Assembly (NCBI RefSeq): GCF_003048575.1
Contig: NZ_PIRZ01000002.1
Coordinates: 124,001 to 188,000, forward strand
Length of the DNA stretch: 64,000 nucleotides
DNA from: Campylobacter concisus
GTDB lineage: Bacteria > Campylobacterota > Campylobacteria > Campylobacterales > Campylobacteraceae
Reading direction: 5' to 3'
Numbering within the stretch: position 1 is the first letter of the stretch; each line of letters starts with the position of its first letter. Below are positions 1 through 9,580 of this stretch, in pieces. Both the position numbers and the translations under genes were made by a program. Under the pieces are notes generated by a model. The model made no database searches, had not been told where the DNA came from, and was given only the letters and a program-made list of their open reading frames with translations.

Positions 1-1266
1 CGTCTCGGCATGCACTGGCAGATACACAAAGACGGTGCAAATTTCTTTCACGAGTACAAGCGTGCAGGCAAAAAAATGCCAGTCTCTGTAGCCATTGGCG
101 GTGATCCGCTTTATATTTGGTGTGGGCAAGCGCCGCTTCCAAAGGGAATTTTTGAACTTTTGCTTTATGGTTTTATCCGCAAAGAGCCAGCAAGGCTTGT
201 AAAGTCGCTCACTAATGAAATTTACGTCCCGCACGATGTAGACTACGTAATAGAGGGCTTTGTGGATACGGCTAAGTGTGAGCTTGAAGGCCCATTTGGC
301 GATCATACTGGCTTTTATACGCCTGTCGAGCCTTTTCCGGTGATGGATGTAACGGCGATAACTAGCAAGCGTGAGCCGGTATTTCACGCGACTGTGGTTG
401 GAAAGCCGCCACTTGAGGATAAATATATGGGCTGGGCGACTGAGCGAGTCTTTTTGCCGCTTTTACGAACGACTGTGCCAGAGCTAATAGACTACAATAT
501 GCCTGAAAATGGCGTCTTTCACAACCTAATCTTAGCCAAGATAAATACGCTCTATCCAGCTCATGCAAAGCAGGCCATGCACGCATTTTGGGGCGTTGGG
601 CAGATGAGCTTTGTAAAACATGCTATTTTTGTTGGAGCCGATGCGCCTGAGCTTAAAGATTATGATGAATTTACTAGCTTTGTCCTAAGTCGTTTTGGTA
701 GCCAGAGTGTGCTAATAAGCCAAGGCGTGTGCGATCAGCTTGATCATGCTAGTCCAAATTCGTGTTTTGGTGGCAAACTCGGCGTAGATGCGACACAAGA
801 CTTTTGTAAATTTAGCCCTGTGGTTTTAAGTGACAGCGAGCTTTTGGCTAAATTTCAAAGCGTTACGCCAAATGTAAAAGAGCTTAAGCAGTTTAAAACG
901 GATACCAAAACGCCTATTTGTGTGGTGAAATTTGAAAAAGATTGTGTGGTAAAAGAGCTTTTTGACAAACTTTTGACATTTAGAGAATTTTTCAAACTCC
1001 TCATCGTTGTAGATATACAAAATCACCTTGAAAACCCATATATGCTACTTTGGCGTGTGACAAATAATATCGATGCTTTGCGCGATATTTTCATAGATGG
1101 TGAAAATTTCTGCGTAGATGCCACTAGTAAAGATGAGCGTGAGGGATATACGAGAGGTTGGCCATTACAAACGGATTGTGACCGCGAAGTGGTTGCTGAT
1201 CTAGTTAAGCGCGGCATAGTAAAAGATGAGCCAGAGTTATTTAAAAAATTTGAAATATTTGGCTAG
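1..1266 (+). CDS. UbiD-family decarboxylase, C-terminal part
   Basis: The frame is open to the left edge (Arg-Leu-Gly codons precede the Met at 10), so the true start lies outside the window. UbiD enzymes use prenylated FMN supplied by UbiX to decarboxylate aromatic acids. Campylobacter makes menaquinone, so a menaquinone precursor is the likely substrate (inference). Seen: MHWQIHKDG at the start of the visible part and the family signature GPFGDHTGFY at about residues 94-103, preceded by acidic residues as in the active site. The gene converges on ppk across a shared hairpin. Confidence 0.85.
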   Translation, partial: RLGMHWQIHKDGANFFHEYKRAGKKMPVSVAIGGDPLYIWCGQAPLPKGIFELLLYGFIRKEPARLVKSLTNEIYVPHDVDYVIEGFVDTAKCELEGPFGDHTGFYTPVEPFPVMDVTAITSKREPVFHATVVGKPPLEDKYMGWATERVFLPLLRTTVPELIDYNMPENGVFHNLILAKINTLYPAHAKQAMHAFWGVGQMSFVKHAIFVGADAPELKDYDEFTSFVLSRFGSQSVLISQGVCDQLDHASPNSCFGGKLGVDATQDFCKFSPVVLSDSELLAKFQSVTPNVKELKQFKTDTKTPICVVKFEKDCVVKELFDKLLTFREFFKLLIVVDIQNHLENPYMLLWRVTNNIDALRDIFIDGENFCVDATSKDEREGYTRGWPLQTDCDREVVADLVKRGIVKDEPELFKKFEIFG

Positions 1267-1376
1267 CTTTGAGGAGCTCAAGTAAATTTATAAATTTTGC
1301 TTTTTGCTACGGATTTGAAATTTTTAATAAGACTTGCTTAATCAAATGCTAGTGTTTTTTATGCTGATTAAAAAAT

Positions 1377-1401
1377 AGCTTTTAGACTAGGTCTAAAAGC
1401 T
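1377..1401. terminator. Bidirectional terminator between ubiD-family gene and ppk
   Basis: A perfect 11-bp inverted repeat (AGCTTTTAGAC / GTCTAAAAGCT) with a 3-nt loop sits between two convergent genes. It has T-rich sequence on the + side and an A-run that gives T on the - side, so it can serve both genes. Confidence 0.75.
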
Positions 1402-1411
1402 TAATTTATTT

Positions 1412-3508
1412 TTAGCTCTCTTTTAAGAGTTTGCTTGCGAGCATATCGGCTTTTGCTTTATCTGTATCTTTTTTTACAGATTTATAAATTTTAGATATAT
1501 AATTTTCCAAAACTTCGTGGCAAGATATTACTTTTTCGTTTTCACTTCTTGCTACTTTTACGTATTCACCGCTATTTTGTAGCTCAAAAGCTAGGTCATT
1601 ATCGCTTAGCTGAAGCTCTAAAATTTCAAGTAGTCTCTCTTGAAGTCTTGGCTCAAAAATAGGCGTCATAAGCTCTAAGCGACGTTCTAGATTTCTTGGC
1701 ATCCAGTCAGCACTTGAAATATAAATTTTTGGCTGAGCATGTTTAAAATATAAAATTCTAGCGTGCTCTAAGTATTTGCCGATTATTGAGCGAACTTTTA
1801 TATTTTCACTTTTGCCTTTTATGCCAGGCCTTAGTCCGCACACACCACGAACTATAAGGTCGATCTTCACACCTGCGTTTGATGCGCGGCTAAGCTCATT
1901 TATCACATCTTCGTCGATTAGCGCATTCATTTTGGCAATGATCCTACCCTCGCTGCCTTTGCTTGCTTCCACTCTTATCTTTTCGATGATACGCTCTTTT
2001 ATCTGAAAAGGCGACATGCTAAGAGCGTTTAGACGGCGATTTTTATTATATCCTGAGAGGATGTGAAAAAACGAAGTCGTATCCTGGCTAAATTCTTCTT
2101 TGCTCGTAAATAGGCTCACGTCGGTGTAAATTTTTGCCGAACTGCCGTTGTAGTTGCCTGTACCAAAGTGCATATAAAATTTAAGCTTATCGCCGATTTG
2201 GCGGATGACCTGGCTAACTTTTGCGTGCACCTTAAAACCTGTGATGCCATATATCACGTGCGCTCCAGCGTCTTCAAGCGCCTTTGCCCAGTGCAAGTTA
2301 TTTTCCTCGTCAAACCTTGCTTTTAACTCAACCATTACAGTTACTTGCTTGCCGTCACTTGCGGCGTCTATTAGACTTTGAATTATTGGTGAACTTTTAT
2401 CGACTCTATAAAGTGTCATTCTAATGGATATAACTTTTGGATCTTTGCTAGCTTCTTTGATAAAGCTTACAACTGGATCAAAGCTCTCAAATGGATGCAC
2501 TAAGAGCACGTCTTCTTTATCTATGGCGTCAAATACAGATATACCATTGCCAAATGGTGGTAGCGTTTTTGGAACGTAAGGTGCATTTGCTAGGTGGGTA
2601 AAATTTTTGCTTCCAGCTATCTCCCAAAGCGAGCTAAGAGTGAGCGGAATGCTTGGAAAATAGACATCTTTATGAAAAATTTTCATATGAAAATTTAAGA
2701 ATTCCAAGATATCAGCGTCTACGTTTTTATCGATTTGCATACGAACAAAAGCCCCTTTTCTGCGAAGCTTTAGTCCTTGCTCAAGTATCATCATAAAATC
2801 ATCCGCTTCTTCTTCTTCGATGACGATATCAGCGTTTCTTGTCACTCTAAAAGCAGCCGAGCTAAGTAGCTTATATCCTGGGAAAATTTCTTCTGCGTGG
2901 CGATGTACGATCGTTTCAATCGGCACAAAAACATTGCTACTTGGCTGTGTAAAACGTGGCAAGACTCTTGAAATTCTTATCATGCCGTATTTTAAAATTT
3001 CTGGATGCTCGATATCAGCAAGCTTAACGGCAAGAGAGAAGCTAAGGTTGTTTAAGTGCGGAAACGGGTGAGTCGCATCGACAGCGATAGGAACGATGAC
3101 TGGCAAGATATTTGAGAAAAAGTATTCGTCACACTTTTGTTTCAAACTATCATCAAGCTCGTCATAATTTTTTATAAAAAGCCCCTCTTTGCTAAGAGCA
3201 TTTACTGTTTTTTTATAGTGATCTTCTACTAAATTTTGCTCGTTTTGTAGATATTTTCTAATCTCTCTTAGCTGATCAAGTGGGCTCATGCCATCGCCAC
3301 TGCTTGTAGTAGCTCCAGCTGCGAAAAGCTGCTTTAAGCCAGCAACTCTGATCATATAAAACTCGTCTAGATTTGTCATATAAATGGCTATAAATTTTAG
3401 CTTTTCAAGTAAAGGAATTTCCTTTTCACACTGAGCGAGTACCCTTGAATTAAAGCGTAGCCAGCTTAATTCTCGGTTTATAAAAAGAGTTTCATTTTCG
3501 CTCATCAT
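1412..3508 (-). CDS. ppk1: Polyphosphate kinase 1
   Basis: Ppk1 transfers the gamma phosphate of ATP onto polyphosphate, which matters for stress survival and motility in Campylobacter. The 698 residues match the usual length. The N-terminal domain opens with [12 protein letters not shown]. The phospholipase-D-like catalytic half contains TGFKVHAK, where His428 is the expected autophosphorylated residue, and later [12 protein letters not shown] and LERRLEL. The gene stands alone on the minus strand. ATG start with an AAGGAGAAG Shine-Dalgarno just upstream. Confidence 0.96.
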   Translation of the reverse strand: MMSENETLFINRELSWLRFNSRVLAQCEKEIPLLEKLKFIAIYMTNLDEFYMIRVAGLKQLFAAGATTSSGDGMSPLDQLREIRKYLQNEQNLVEDHYKKTVNALSKEGLFIKNYDELDDSLKQKCDEYFFSNILPVIVPIAVDATHPFPHLNNLSFSLAVKLADIEHPEILKYGMIRISRVLPRFTQPSSNVFVPIETIVHRHAEEIFPGYKLLSSAAFRVTRNADIVIEEEEADDFMMILEQGLKLRRKGAFVRMQIDKNVDADILEFLNFHMKIFHKDVYFPSIPLTLSSLWEIAGSKNFTHLANAPYVPKTLPPFGNGISVFDAIDKEDVLLVHPFESFDPVVSFIKEASKDPKVISIRMTLYRVDKSSPIIQSLIDAASDGKQVTVMVELKARFDEENNLHWAKALEDAGAHVIYGITGFKVHAKVSQVIRQIGDKLKFYMHFGTGNYNGSSAKIYTDVSLFTSKEEFSQDTTSFFHILSGYNKNRRLNALSMSPFQIKERIIEKIRVEASKGSEGRIIAKMNALIDEDVINELSRASNAGVKIDLIVRGVCGLRPGIKGKSENIKVRSIIGKYLEHARILYFKHAQPKIYISSADWMPRNLERRLELMTPIFEPRLQERLLEILELQLSDNDLAFELQNSGEYVKVARSENEKVISCHEVLENYISKIYKSVKKDTDKAKADMLASKLLKES

Positions 3509-3583
3509 CTTCTCCTTGTGTGTTTTTGAGTTATTTTATGATATGTGCGGTTATAAAGTTCTTACTTTATTTAAATTTTTGGT

Positions 3584-3589
3584 TACAAT
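3584..3589 (+). promoter_or_regulatory. Probable -10 box for the 26-residue membrane protein
   Basis: TACAAT preceded by TGGT (extended -10 form) after an AT-rich stretch, followed by AAGCCAAAA as at many Campylobacter vegetative promoters. It lies 30 bp before the small gene and points the same way. Confidence 0.5.
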
Positions 3590-3618
3590 AAGCCAAAACT
3601 TAAATTTAAAGGCTTGTT

Positions 3619-3699
3619 ATGTCTGATTATGTGATATTGGTTGGTATCTTTTTAGTGGCAGTCGTTGTTTTTGCACTTATTAAAAAGATATCGTTTTAG
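3619..3699 (+). CDS. Small single-span membrane protein (26 aa)
   Basis: ATG-started frame of 26 codons reading MSDYVILVGIFLVAVV then VFALIKKISF. It is one hydrophobic helix with an acidic N-terminus and a basic C-terminus, the usual layout of a small inner-membrane protein with its C-terminus in the cytoplasm. A plausible promoter lies just upstream, with AAAGG 5-6 nt before the ATG. Its stop codon overlaps the end of the convergent Nudix gene by 4 nt. I recognise no family; a chance frame remains possible. Confidence 0.5.
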   Translation: MSDYVILVGIFLVAVVVFALIKKISF

Positions 3700-4280
3700 C
3701 TTTTAAATTTCTCCCACCACAAATAAGCAAAGATGAGCCCAAAACCCTTGACTTTACTCTCGTCAAAGGCAAATTTCATCATATCTTCTCGCTTTATGAA
3801 AACAAGCTCGATATCTTCGCCATCGACGCCACCGCCAGAATTTACCTTCATGCTCTCATCGATTTTAGCGTAAAACATCGTTTGCATATTGCCTCCAAAG
3901 CCAAAAGCACCGTATGTCATTGTGATACGCTCTATCTCTTTTAGCTCATAGCCCACTTCTTCGATCGCTTCTTCTCTGGCTGTTTGCTCTTCGCTAAGCC
4001 CTTTATCCATAAGCCCTGCGCAAAGTTCGTAAGTAAAGCCTTGTTCATTTGTTTTGATGCCTTCTTTCTCTTGCGAGTACCAAACAGCAGGACGAAACTG
4101 CTTTACAAACAAAAAGGCATCTTTTTGCTCGTGATATAAAAAAATACTAACGCTATTCATCACTTTTACGCAGTCCCAGTCTCTTTGGACACCATTTTGC
4201 ATAAATTTCATCTTAAATGGCTTTAGATATTTTGACTCACCCAGAGGTAAAATTTCTAAATTTGTTATAGCAGTATCCAT
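3696..4280 (-). CDS. Nudix hydrolase, NUDT14/ADP-sugar diphosphatase-like
   Basis: A 194-residue Nudix protein likely to hydrolyse a nucleoside diphosphate sugar such as ADP-ribose or UDP-glucose. The Nudix box runs from about Gly89 to Gly110 (AGLMDKGLSEEQ then EEAIEEVGY). The ELCAGLMDK approach resembles human NUDT14 (UDP-glucose pyrophosphatase) more than MutT. The Arg of the canonical REUXEE core is shifted (AREEAIEE), also as in that subgroup. Its start lies inside the end of mgtE (16-nt overlap), so the two are probably cotranscribed. Substrate unknown. Confidence 0.85.
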   Translation of the reverse strand: MDTAITNLEILPLGESKYLKPFKMKFMQNGVQRDWDCVKVMNSVSIFLYHEQKDAFLFVKQFRPAVWYSQEKEGIKTNEQGFTYELCAGLMDKGLSEEQTAREEAIEEVGYELKEIERITMTYGAFGFGGNMQTMFYAKIDESMKVNSGGGVDGEDIELVFIKREDMMKFAFDESKVKGFGLIFAYLWWEKFKS

Positions 4281-5632
4281 TTTGCAAGTCCTAAAAAGCT
4301 AAAAAATCCTATCGCATCAGTAAAAGTAGTAAGAATGACGGCTGAGCCGACTGCAGGATCTATGTTAAAGCGCCTTAGCGTCAAAGGTATGATCGTGCCA
4401 AAAAAACCAGCAAAGAATAAATTCGTAACCATACTAAGCCCGATAACAACACCAAGCATACCTTTGTCAAACCAAACAGAGGCGATTATGCCCATTACCA
4501 CACCAAAGATTAGTCCATTTATGAGTGAAATACTAACCTCACGTTTTAAGACATTTTTGGCATCTTTAAACTCGATCTCACCAAGCGCTAAACGGCGAAC
4601 CGTAACGGCAAGCGCTTGTGTGCCGGTATTTCCACCCATTGATGCAACTATTGGCATTAAAACAGCAAGAGCGACGTAGGCTGCGATTGTCTCGTCAAAA
4701 AGTCCGATTATAGACGAGCTAAAAAGAGCTGTTAGTAAATTTACGCCAAGCCAAACCGCACGACCACGACCAGCCTTAAAAAGCGTATCGTCCTCTTCTG
4801 ACTCGTCATCAACGCCGGCTAGGTTATAAATTTGCTCAGTTGCACTCTCTTGAATGTAGTCGTGAATATCATCAGATGTTATACGACCTAGTAGTATGCC
4901 AGTGCTACTTGTAACTGCAATAACGTTTAGATCGTACTCTTGAAACATATCAGCGACATTTTGCATAAGATCCATATCATTTGCAACATGTGGCTTGTAG
5001 TGATCGATCTGCGTAGTTTCTATATTTTGCTTCAGCGTTTTTGTGAAGTCAAATAGTATAAGATCCTCAAGTGGGATAGCGTATTGCAAAACACCGTCTT
5101 TGTCTATAATGAAAAGCTGTGAGATATTTTCTAGCTTGCCTTCTTGTTTTTCACGTCTAAGTCTTGCTACTGCACTGCCAAGCTTTTCTTCAAGGTGAGC
5201 CGAGAAAAGCTCTGTTTGCATGTGAGCACCGGCTCTATCTTCTTCGTAGCTTCTAAGCCTTAAAATTTCATTTTGGTTTTCTCTGTCAAGCTCGTTAAAA
5301 AGCTCTCTAGCTTTATCCTCGTCAATATCCTCGATGTATTGAAGCAAATCAGTCGCATCATCACTCTCTAGCTCTTCAAGAGCTTCTACGATCTTTTCAG
5401 CTGGAAGCTGTTCGATCACATCTTTTAGCATGTGATCAGGTAACTCGATAGCAACATCACCTAAAATTTCAGGATCTAGTTTCTCAAGATAGTGAGCAAA
5501 GAGCTCCTCATCGTGCTTTTTAAGTGTTTTTAGGTGTTGGGCTAGCTCATAAGGTGAGAGTTCATTATCTTCTAAATTTTCATTTAAATGCTGATCTATC
5601 AGCTCTTTTGCTTCTTCTAGTTCTTGGCTCAA
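4265..5632 (-). CDS. mgtE: Magnesium transporter MgtE
   Basis: A 455-residue Mg2+ channel of the inner membrane. Residues 1-130 are the acidic helical MgtE N domain, 135-265 carry the paired CBS domains that sense cytoplasmic Mg2+, and residues from about 290 form five membrane helices. GGNTGTQA at 333-340 is the family pore signature. The start is TTG, chosen because AAAGGT lies 5 nt upstream and the N domain begins there. It follows the M23 peptidase gene by 9 nt and overlaps the Nudix gene downstream, so the three probably form one operon. Confidence 0.95.
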   Translation of the reverse strand: MSQELEEAKELIDQHLNENLEDNELSPYELAQHLKTLKKHDEELFAHYLEKLDPEILGDVAIELPDHMLKDVIEQLPAEKIVEALEELESDDATDLLQYIEDIDEDKARELFNELDRENQNEILRLRSYEEDRAGAHMQTELFSAHLEEKLGSAVARLRREKQEGKLENISQLFIIDKDGVLQYAIPLEDLILFDFTKTLKQNIETTQIDHYKPHVANDMDLMQNVADMFQEYDLNVIAVTSSTGILLGRITSDDIHDYIQESATEQIYNLAGVDDESEEDDTLFKAGRGRAVWLGVNLLTALFSSSIIGLFDETIAAYVALAVLMPIVASMGGNTGTQALAVTVRRLALGEIEFKDAKNVLKREVSISLINGLIFGVVMGIIASVWFDKGMLGVVIGLSMVTNLFFAGFFGTIIPLTLRRFNIDPAVGSAVILTTFTDAIGFFSFLGLAKWILL

Positions 5633-5641
5633 GTTTTACCT

Positions 5642-6811
5642 TTAAAATTCTATTACATTAGGAAAAAATTCCACTTTGTGATACTCTTTTTCATTGCTTA
5701 AAGCATTTTTTATTAGCTCGTCATTTTTGCTGACAACTGCTTTAAATTTAGCTGATTCTTTCTTGTCTTCTAGGCTTTTAACAACCCTTATTGCACTTTC
5801 TGGATTGATAGGCTTATTATCTCTATAAAGACCAAAATGCAGGTGCGGTCCTGTACTCATACCACTTGTGCCAACGTAGGCTATGAGCGTACCTTGCTTA
5901 ACTTTTAGACCACCTTTTATGCCTTTAGCAAAGCCATTTAGGTGAGCATAAAGTGTCTCGTAGCCACCAGCATGAGAGATGATGACGGTTCTGCCATATC
6001 CGCTTTTTTGTCCGACAAATTTAACCGTGCCATCACCTGCGGCTTTGATAGGTGTGCCTTTTGGAGCACCGTAGTCAACACCAAGGTGCGCTCTATATCT
6101 TTGGAGAATAGGATGCCATCTTTTTAGGGTAAAAGCTGATGTGATTCTGGCGTTTGCAAGAGGGCGGACTAATAAAAATTTATCATTCTTCTTGCCATTT
6201 TTATCATAAAATTTATCTTCAAATTTATACATGACATATCGTTTATTTTTCGTTTCTATCATCGCAGCATAGATTTCTGGAGTGCCAAAAGAGCGGCCCA
6301 TACGTATTTTTTGATTATAAACGATAGCAATCGTATCGCCTTTGTTTATCTTTTTAAAATCAATATCACTTCCTTTAAAAATTTCTTTAAAGCCAAGTGC
6401 TAGTGTACCAGAGCCAGTGTAGTCAAAAATGTCTTCAGAGACTGATTTATCGACCTTTAAGGCTAAAAATTTATCCTCGCTTTGATAAGAGATGGGAAGA
6501 AATTCGAGCTTAAATTTATCATTATCATCTCTAAAAATATGCATTTGAAGCTCGTCACTAACAGGGATTAGTACTTGTTTGGTATTGCCGTTATTGTCTT
6601 TATAAATTTGATACTTTGTGCCAGCGATGATCTCTTCTGTTAGTTCTTGATCTTCGGTTGCTAAGTTATAGTAAAGTGAAAGTGGGATTTTGTTTGTCTC
6701 TAAGAAATTTAAGAAGTTACTTCCATTTGGCCAGCTAAGCTCTTCGACACTTGGCTTTATAGCGTATAAATTTATAGATAATATTGCAAAAATTATAAAA
6801 ATACGAGGCAT
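5642..6811 (-). CDS. pgp3: M23 peptidoglycan endo/carboxypeptidase, Csd3/Pgp3-like
   Basis: A secreted 389-residue LytM-type zinc peptidase that trims peptidoglycan cross-links and side chains. Homologues in H. pylori (Csd3/HdpA) and C. jejuni (Pgp3) are needed for helical cell shape. Seen: an N-terminal signal sequence (IFIIFAILSINLYA), a long regulatory region, then the metal site HLGVDY (His242, Asp246) and GPHLHFG (His323, His325), with His290 in LYAHLNG. Length is close to the roughly 400 aa of Csd3. First gene of a probable operon with mgtE; divergent from the PgbA-like gene. The symbol is by similarity. Confidence 0.85.
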   Translation of the reverse strand: MPRIFIIFAILSINLYAIKPSVEELSWPNGSNFLNFLETNKIPLSLYYNLATEDQELTEEIIAGTKYQIYKDNNGNTKQVLIPVSDELQMHIFRDDNDKFKLEFLPISYQSEDKFLALKVDKSVSEDIFDYTGSGTLALGFKEIFKGSDIDFKKINKGDTIAIVYNQKIRMGRSFGTPEIYAAMIETKNKRYVMYKFEDKFYDKNGKKNDKFLLVRPLANARITSAFTLKRWHPILQRYRAHLGVDYGAPKGTPIKAAGDGTVKFVGQKSGYGRTVIISHAGGYETLYAHLNGFAKGIKGGLKVKQGTLIAYVGTSGMSTGPHLHFGLYRDNKPINPESAIRVVKSLEDKKESAKFKAVVSKNDELIKNALSNEKEYHKVEFFPNVIEF

Positions 6812-6887
6812 TAATGTCCTTTTAAAAAGCTGGTGGGATTTTAACTAAAACTTGCTTTAATTTTGCAAAAGATAAAGCATTTTAGGC

Positions 6888-6893
6888 TATAAT
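6888..6893 (+). promoter_or_regulatory. -10 box (TATAAT) for the PgbA-like gene
   Basis: Perfect TATAAT in the context GGCTATAATCGC, 31 bp before the TTG start, with AT-rich sequence further upstream. This is the standard Campylobacter vegetative promoter layout. Confidence 0.75.
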
Positions 6894-6924
6894 CGCTCTA
6901 AAAATTTAAACTTAGGAGATATTT

Positions 6925-7647
6925 TTGAAACGTATATTTGTGATTTTATCGCTAGTTTTTGGCTTTGCTTTTGGGGCTGATTTTTCTTTAAATGAGTATA
7001 GAACTCCTATAATTAGCGTCGATAGTGATGGCACAGCGACGATAGTTGATAGTCCAGAAATTTTAATCGGCTCAAGTGGCGTTGTGCTTCATAAATTTGA
7101 TACTGATAGCTCTATCATCGCAAGAGTTAGTGTTATCTCAAAAAATTCTGGCTTTGCTAAGATTAGATTTGAGGTGTTTGATCTGCTTGAGCAAAAGGCG
7201 CTCCCACTTCCAGGCATCGCACCTGCAAATGGTGATATGGTCGTGCTAAACTATCTTTATAACCGCTCATTAATCATCGTGCCAAATAAAGAAATTTACG
7301 AAGAGATCACTTCTGCGTTTCCAAATATGATATTTATCCACCCAGATATTATAGGAGCATATCTAAGCTACGAGTACAAGCCAAATCCAAGTAGAGATGA
7401 CTTTAGAAAAATGTGCGCTCAAAGTGCAGCTGGTTTAATTTTCGTAGCGATGGATGGCAGAAGCGTTTTTGCTGATTGCCAAAGCTTTAAAGTGCTAAAA
7501 GAATTTAAAAGTGGTGAGGTTGAGTACTATCAACTTCCATTTTATACAAGAGTTAGCGACATAGACACTGTGTTTTGGAAGTTAAATAGTGAGCACATTA
7601 ACAACTACGACGCTCACTACGAAAAACTTTTCGAAGAAGATAACTGA
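6925..7647 (+). CDS. PgbA N-terminal-domain protein (plasminogen-binding family)
   Basis: 240 residues with a cleavable signal peptide (IFVILSLVFGFAFGA) and a domain like the N-terminal part of the H. pylori plasminogen-binding proteins PgbA/PgbB (PLPGIAPANGDMVVLNYLYNRSLIIVPN). The lysine-rich C-terminal tail that gives those proteins plasminogen binding is absent, so that activity should not be assumed. The start is TTG 7 nt after AGGAGAT. The YihY gene follows by 3 nt and is probably cotranscribed. Confidence 0.75.
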   Translation: MKRIFVILSLVFGFAFGADFSLNEYRTPIISVDSDGTATIVDSPEILIGSSGVVLHKFDTDSSIIARVSVISKNSGFAKIRFEVFDLLEQKALPLPGIAPANGDMVVLNYLYNRSLIIVPNKEIYEEITSAFPNMIFIHPDIIGAYLSYEYKPNPSRDDFRKMCAQSAAGLIFVAMDGRSVFADCQSFKVLKEFKSGEVEYYQLPFYTRVSDIDTVFWKLNSEHINNYDAHYEKLFEEDN

Positions 7648-7650
7648 TAA

Positions 7651-8472
7651 ATGAGCCGTTTGTCCTTAAGTAAGCAAAGCTTAAAAGAGTTTTTAAATTT
7701 GCTCCCAACGCTTAAGGACAAAGAGCTCTTTCACTATGCCTCAAGCCTTAGTTTTCATACGATTTTATCGATCATTCCGATACTTCTTATATCGTTTTCT
7801 ATCTTTACAAAACTGCCTAGTTTTGAGGATTATTACGCCAAGATTCAGGACTTTATATTTTCGGCTCTTTTGCCAAGTAATCAAGAGATCATCTCAAACT
7901 ATTTGCAAAATTTCTTACAAAATAGCGGAAATTTAGGCATAGTTGGCTTCGTAGCAATGATATTTACATCAGCCATGTTTTTTAGCGACTACGAGTATGT
8001 AGTTTTGAAAGTGACACGTGCAAATAAGGCTAGAGGATTTTGGTCGGCGCTTAGCTCGTATTGGACTCTTATCACGCTTGCGCCACTTGGTCTTGCTGGC
8101 AGTTTTTATCTCTCAAGCCTCATTCAAGAGATGCTAGACTCAAACGTGATCACAAGCTCGATAAATTTTTTAAGTATCTTTCCATATCTCATCATCTGGG
8201 CGATATTTTGTGTCACATATCTCATCTCAGTAAATGACGAGATAAAGTTTAAAAGCGCACTTTTTAGCTCATTTGCAGCCTCGCTTGTTTGGTATCTTGG
8301 CAAATCAGCCTTTGTATATTATGTCCTTTATAATAAGACATATCTTAGTGTCTACGGCTCGTTTTCGGCTGTGCTTTTCTTCTTTGTCTGGATCTATATA
8401 TCGTGGATCATCTTTTTATATGGGCTAAAACTTTGTGCTTATCTTTCAAATAGCTTAAAATTTAAAAGATAA
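7651..8472 (+). CDS. YihY/virulence factor BrkB family membrane protein
   Basis: A 273-residue inner-membrane protein with about six hydrophobic segments, beginning with the family-typical FHYASSLSFHTILSIIPILL. Older annotations call this family RNase BN; that assignment is wrong for YihY proteins and the function is unknown. It follows the PgbA-like gene with 3 nt between stop and start. A strong hairpin lies just downstream. Confidence 0.88.
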   Translation: MSRLSLSKQSLKEFLNLLPTLKDKELFHYASSLSFHTILSIIPILLISFSIFTKLPSFEDYYAKIQDFIFSALLPSNQEIISNYLQNFLQNSGNLGIVGFVAMIFTSAMFFSDYEYVVLKVTRANKARGFWSALSSYWTLITLAPLGLAGSFYLSSLIQEMLDSNVITSSINFLSIFPYLIIWAIFCVTYLISVNDEIKFKSALFSSFAASLVWYLGKSAFVYYVLYNKTYLSVYGSFSAVLFFFVWIYISWIIFLYGLKLCAYLSNSLKFKR

Positions 8473-8483
8473 ATTTGATATTT

Positions 8484-8520
8484 CGCTAGCTGGATATATT
8501 TATAAAATTACCAGCTAGCG
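8484..8520. terminator. Bidirectional hairpin between convergent genes
   Basis: Perfect 10-bp inverted repeat CGCTAGCTGG / CCAGCTAGCG around a 17-nt AT loop, midway between the YihY gene and the convergent gene ending at 8553. T-tracts are weak, so it may partly act as a 3' end stabiliser. Confidence 0.55.
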
Positions 8521-8552
8521 TGTGTATTATTTTATGTAAAATTTTATGTGGA

Positions 8553-9578
8553 TCAGCGTTTAAATTCGCAAATTTCTATCTTTGTACCAAGCTCTTTGCT
8601 AAATTTGCTCACAGCCTTATCTAGTTCATCTTTGTCAAAGCAGATAAGATCTATGTAAGATCGCATCTCGCCATTTGCTTCACCTATGATCTCGCAAATT
8701 TTACTCTCCTTTAGCGCATCTGAAATTTTATTTTTGCTATCAACGCCAAACTGTATGTCGCCGCCGTGAGATAGGGCTAAAAAGCAAAAATTTATGCCAA
8801 GTTCAAAAGCTTCGTTATAAGTATCGCTTATGCCGTCGTAGTACTCATTTAGTAGCTCGCTAAGAGATGTATATCCTGTAAAAACGTCGTCACGTAGCTC
8901 ATTTGAGCGAGGCTCTAGCTCGTAGACCATAAAATTCTTAAGCGGCTCATTTGAGGCTTCTTTACCAAATTTATCATCTATAAGATCGGCAAAGTCGATC
9001 AGTGGCACGCCTTTTTCTCTTGGTTTGTCTATTATCTCAAACTCTCCAAGCATATTTATCATGATCATCTCGCCAACTACGTTGTCACAAAGTATGAGCG
9101 ATAATGTATATGCCTTATTTTCATCTTCGCTTTTAAGCTTGCTTAGAGTTTCGTTATATAGGCACATATCTACGCTTTTGTCGTTGAAATTTGCATAGAC
9201 CATGACCTCATTTGCATCAACGCTTACACCATACATTTGTATAGTAGCGACGTTTCGTGGTGCACGTGGCTTGCCAAGTGTGCAAGTAAGCTTTGACTCA
9301 TACTCTTTTGGCATGCGCGACTTTATAAATTTAAGCCATAAAAGCCTATGTTTGAGTCCTTCTGGAGTGAGTACTAGATCGATCTTTCCATCAATAAGGC
9401 CTATCATAAAAGTTGGATCAACTAAACATAAATTTAGTGCTTCTTCGGTCATTTTGCTTGCTGCTTCAAAATTTTTATCTTCTAAATTTTGTTTGATGGC
9501 GTCTAAATTTTTGCCAAACTCGCTCCAAAATTTATCAACTCTGCTTGCAAAGCTAGAGCTCTTTTTAGAAAACCACAT
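8553..9578 (-). CDS. Conserved hypothetical cytoplasmic protein (341 aa)
   Basis: I do not recognise a family. The protein has no signal peptide or membrane segment and is acidic in its centre. A helical start (SRVDKFWSEFGKNLDAIKQNLEDKNF) resembles a scaffold or regulatory N-terminus. A middle beta-rich part contains NVATIQMYGVSVDANEVMVY. Its start lies 2 nt after the stop of the phosphoesterase gene, so both are probably translated from one message. Codon use is like the neighbours and there are no signs of decay. Confidence 0.75.
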   Translation of the reverse strand: MWFSKKSSSFASRVDKFWSEFGKNLDAIKQNLEDKNFEAASKMTEEALNLCLVDPTFMIGLIDGKIDLVLTPEGLKHRLLWLKFIKSRMPKEYESKLTCTLGKPRAPRNVATIQMYGVSVDANEVMVYANFNDKSVDMCLYNETLSKLKSEDENKAYTLSLILCDNVVGEMIMINMLGEFEIIDKPREKGVPLIDFADLIDDKFGKEASNEPLKNFMVYELEPRSNELRDDVFTGYTSLSELLNEYYDGISDTYNEAFELGINFCFLALSHGGDIQFGVDSKNKISDALKESKICEIIGEANGEMRSYIDLICFDKDELDKAVSKFSKELGTKIEICEFKR

Positions 9579-9580
9579 TT

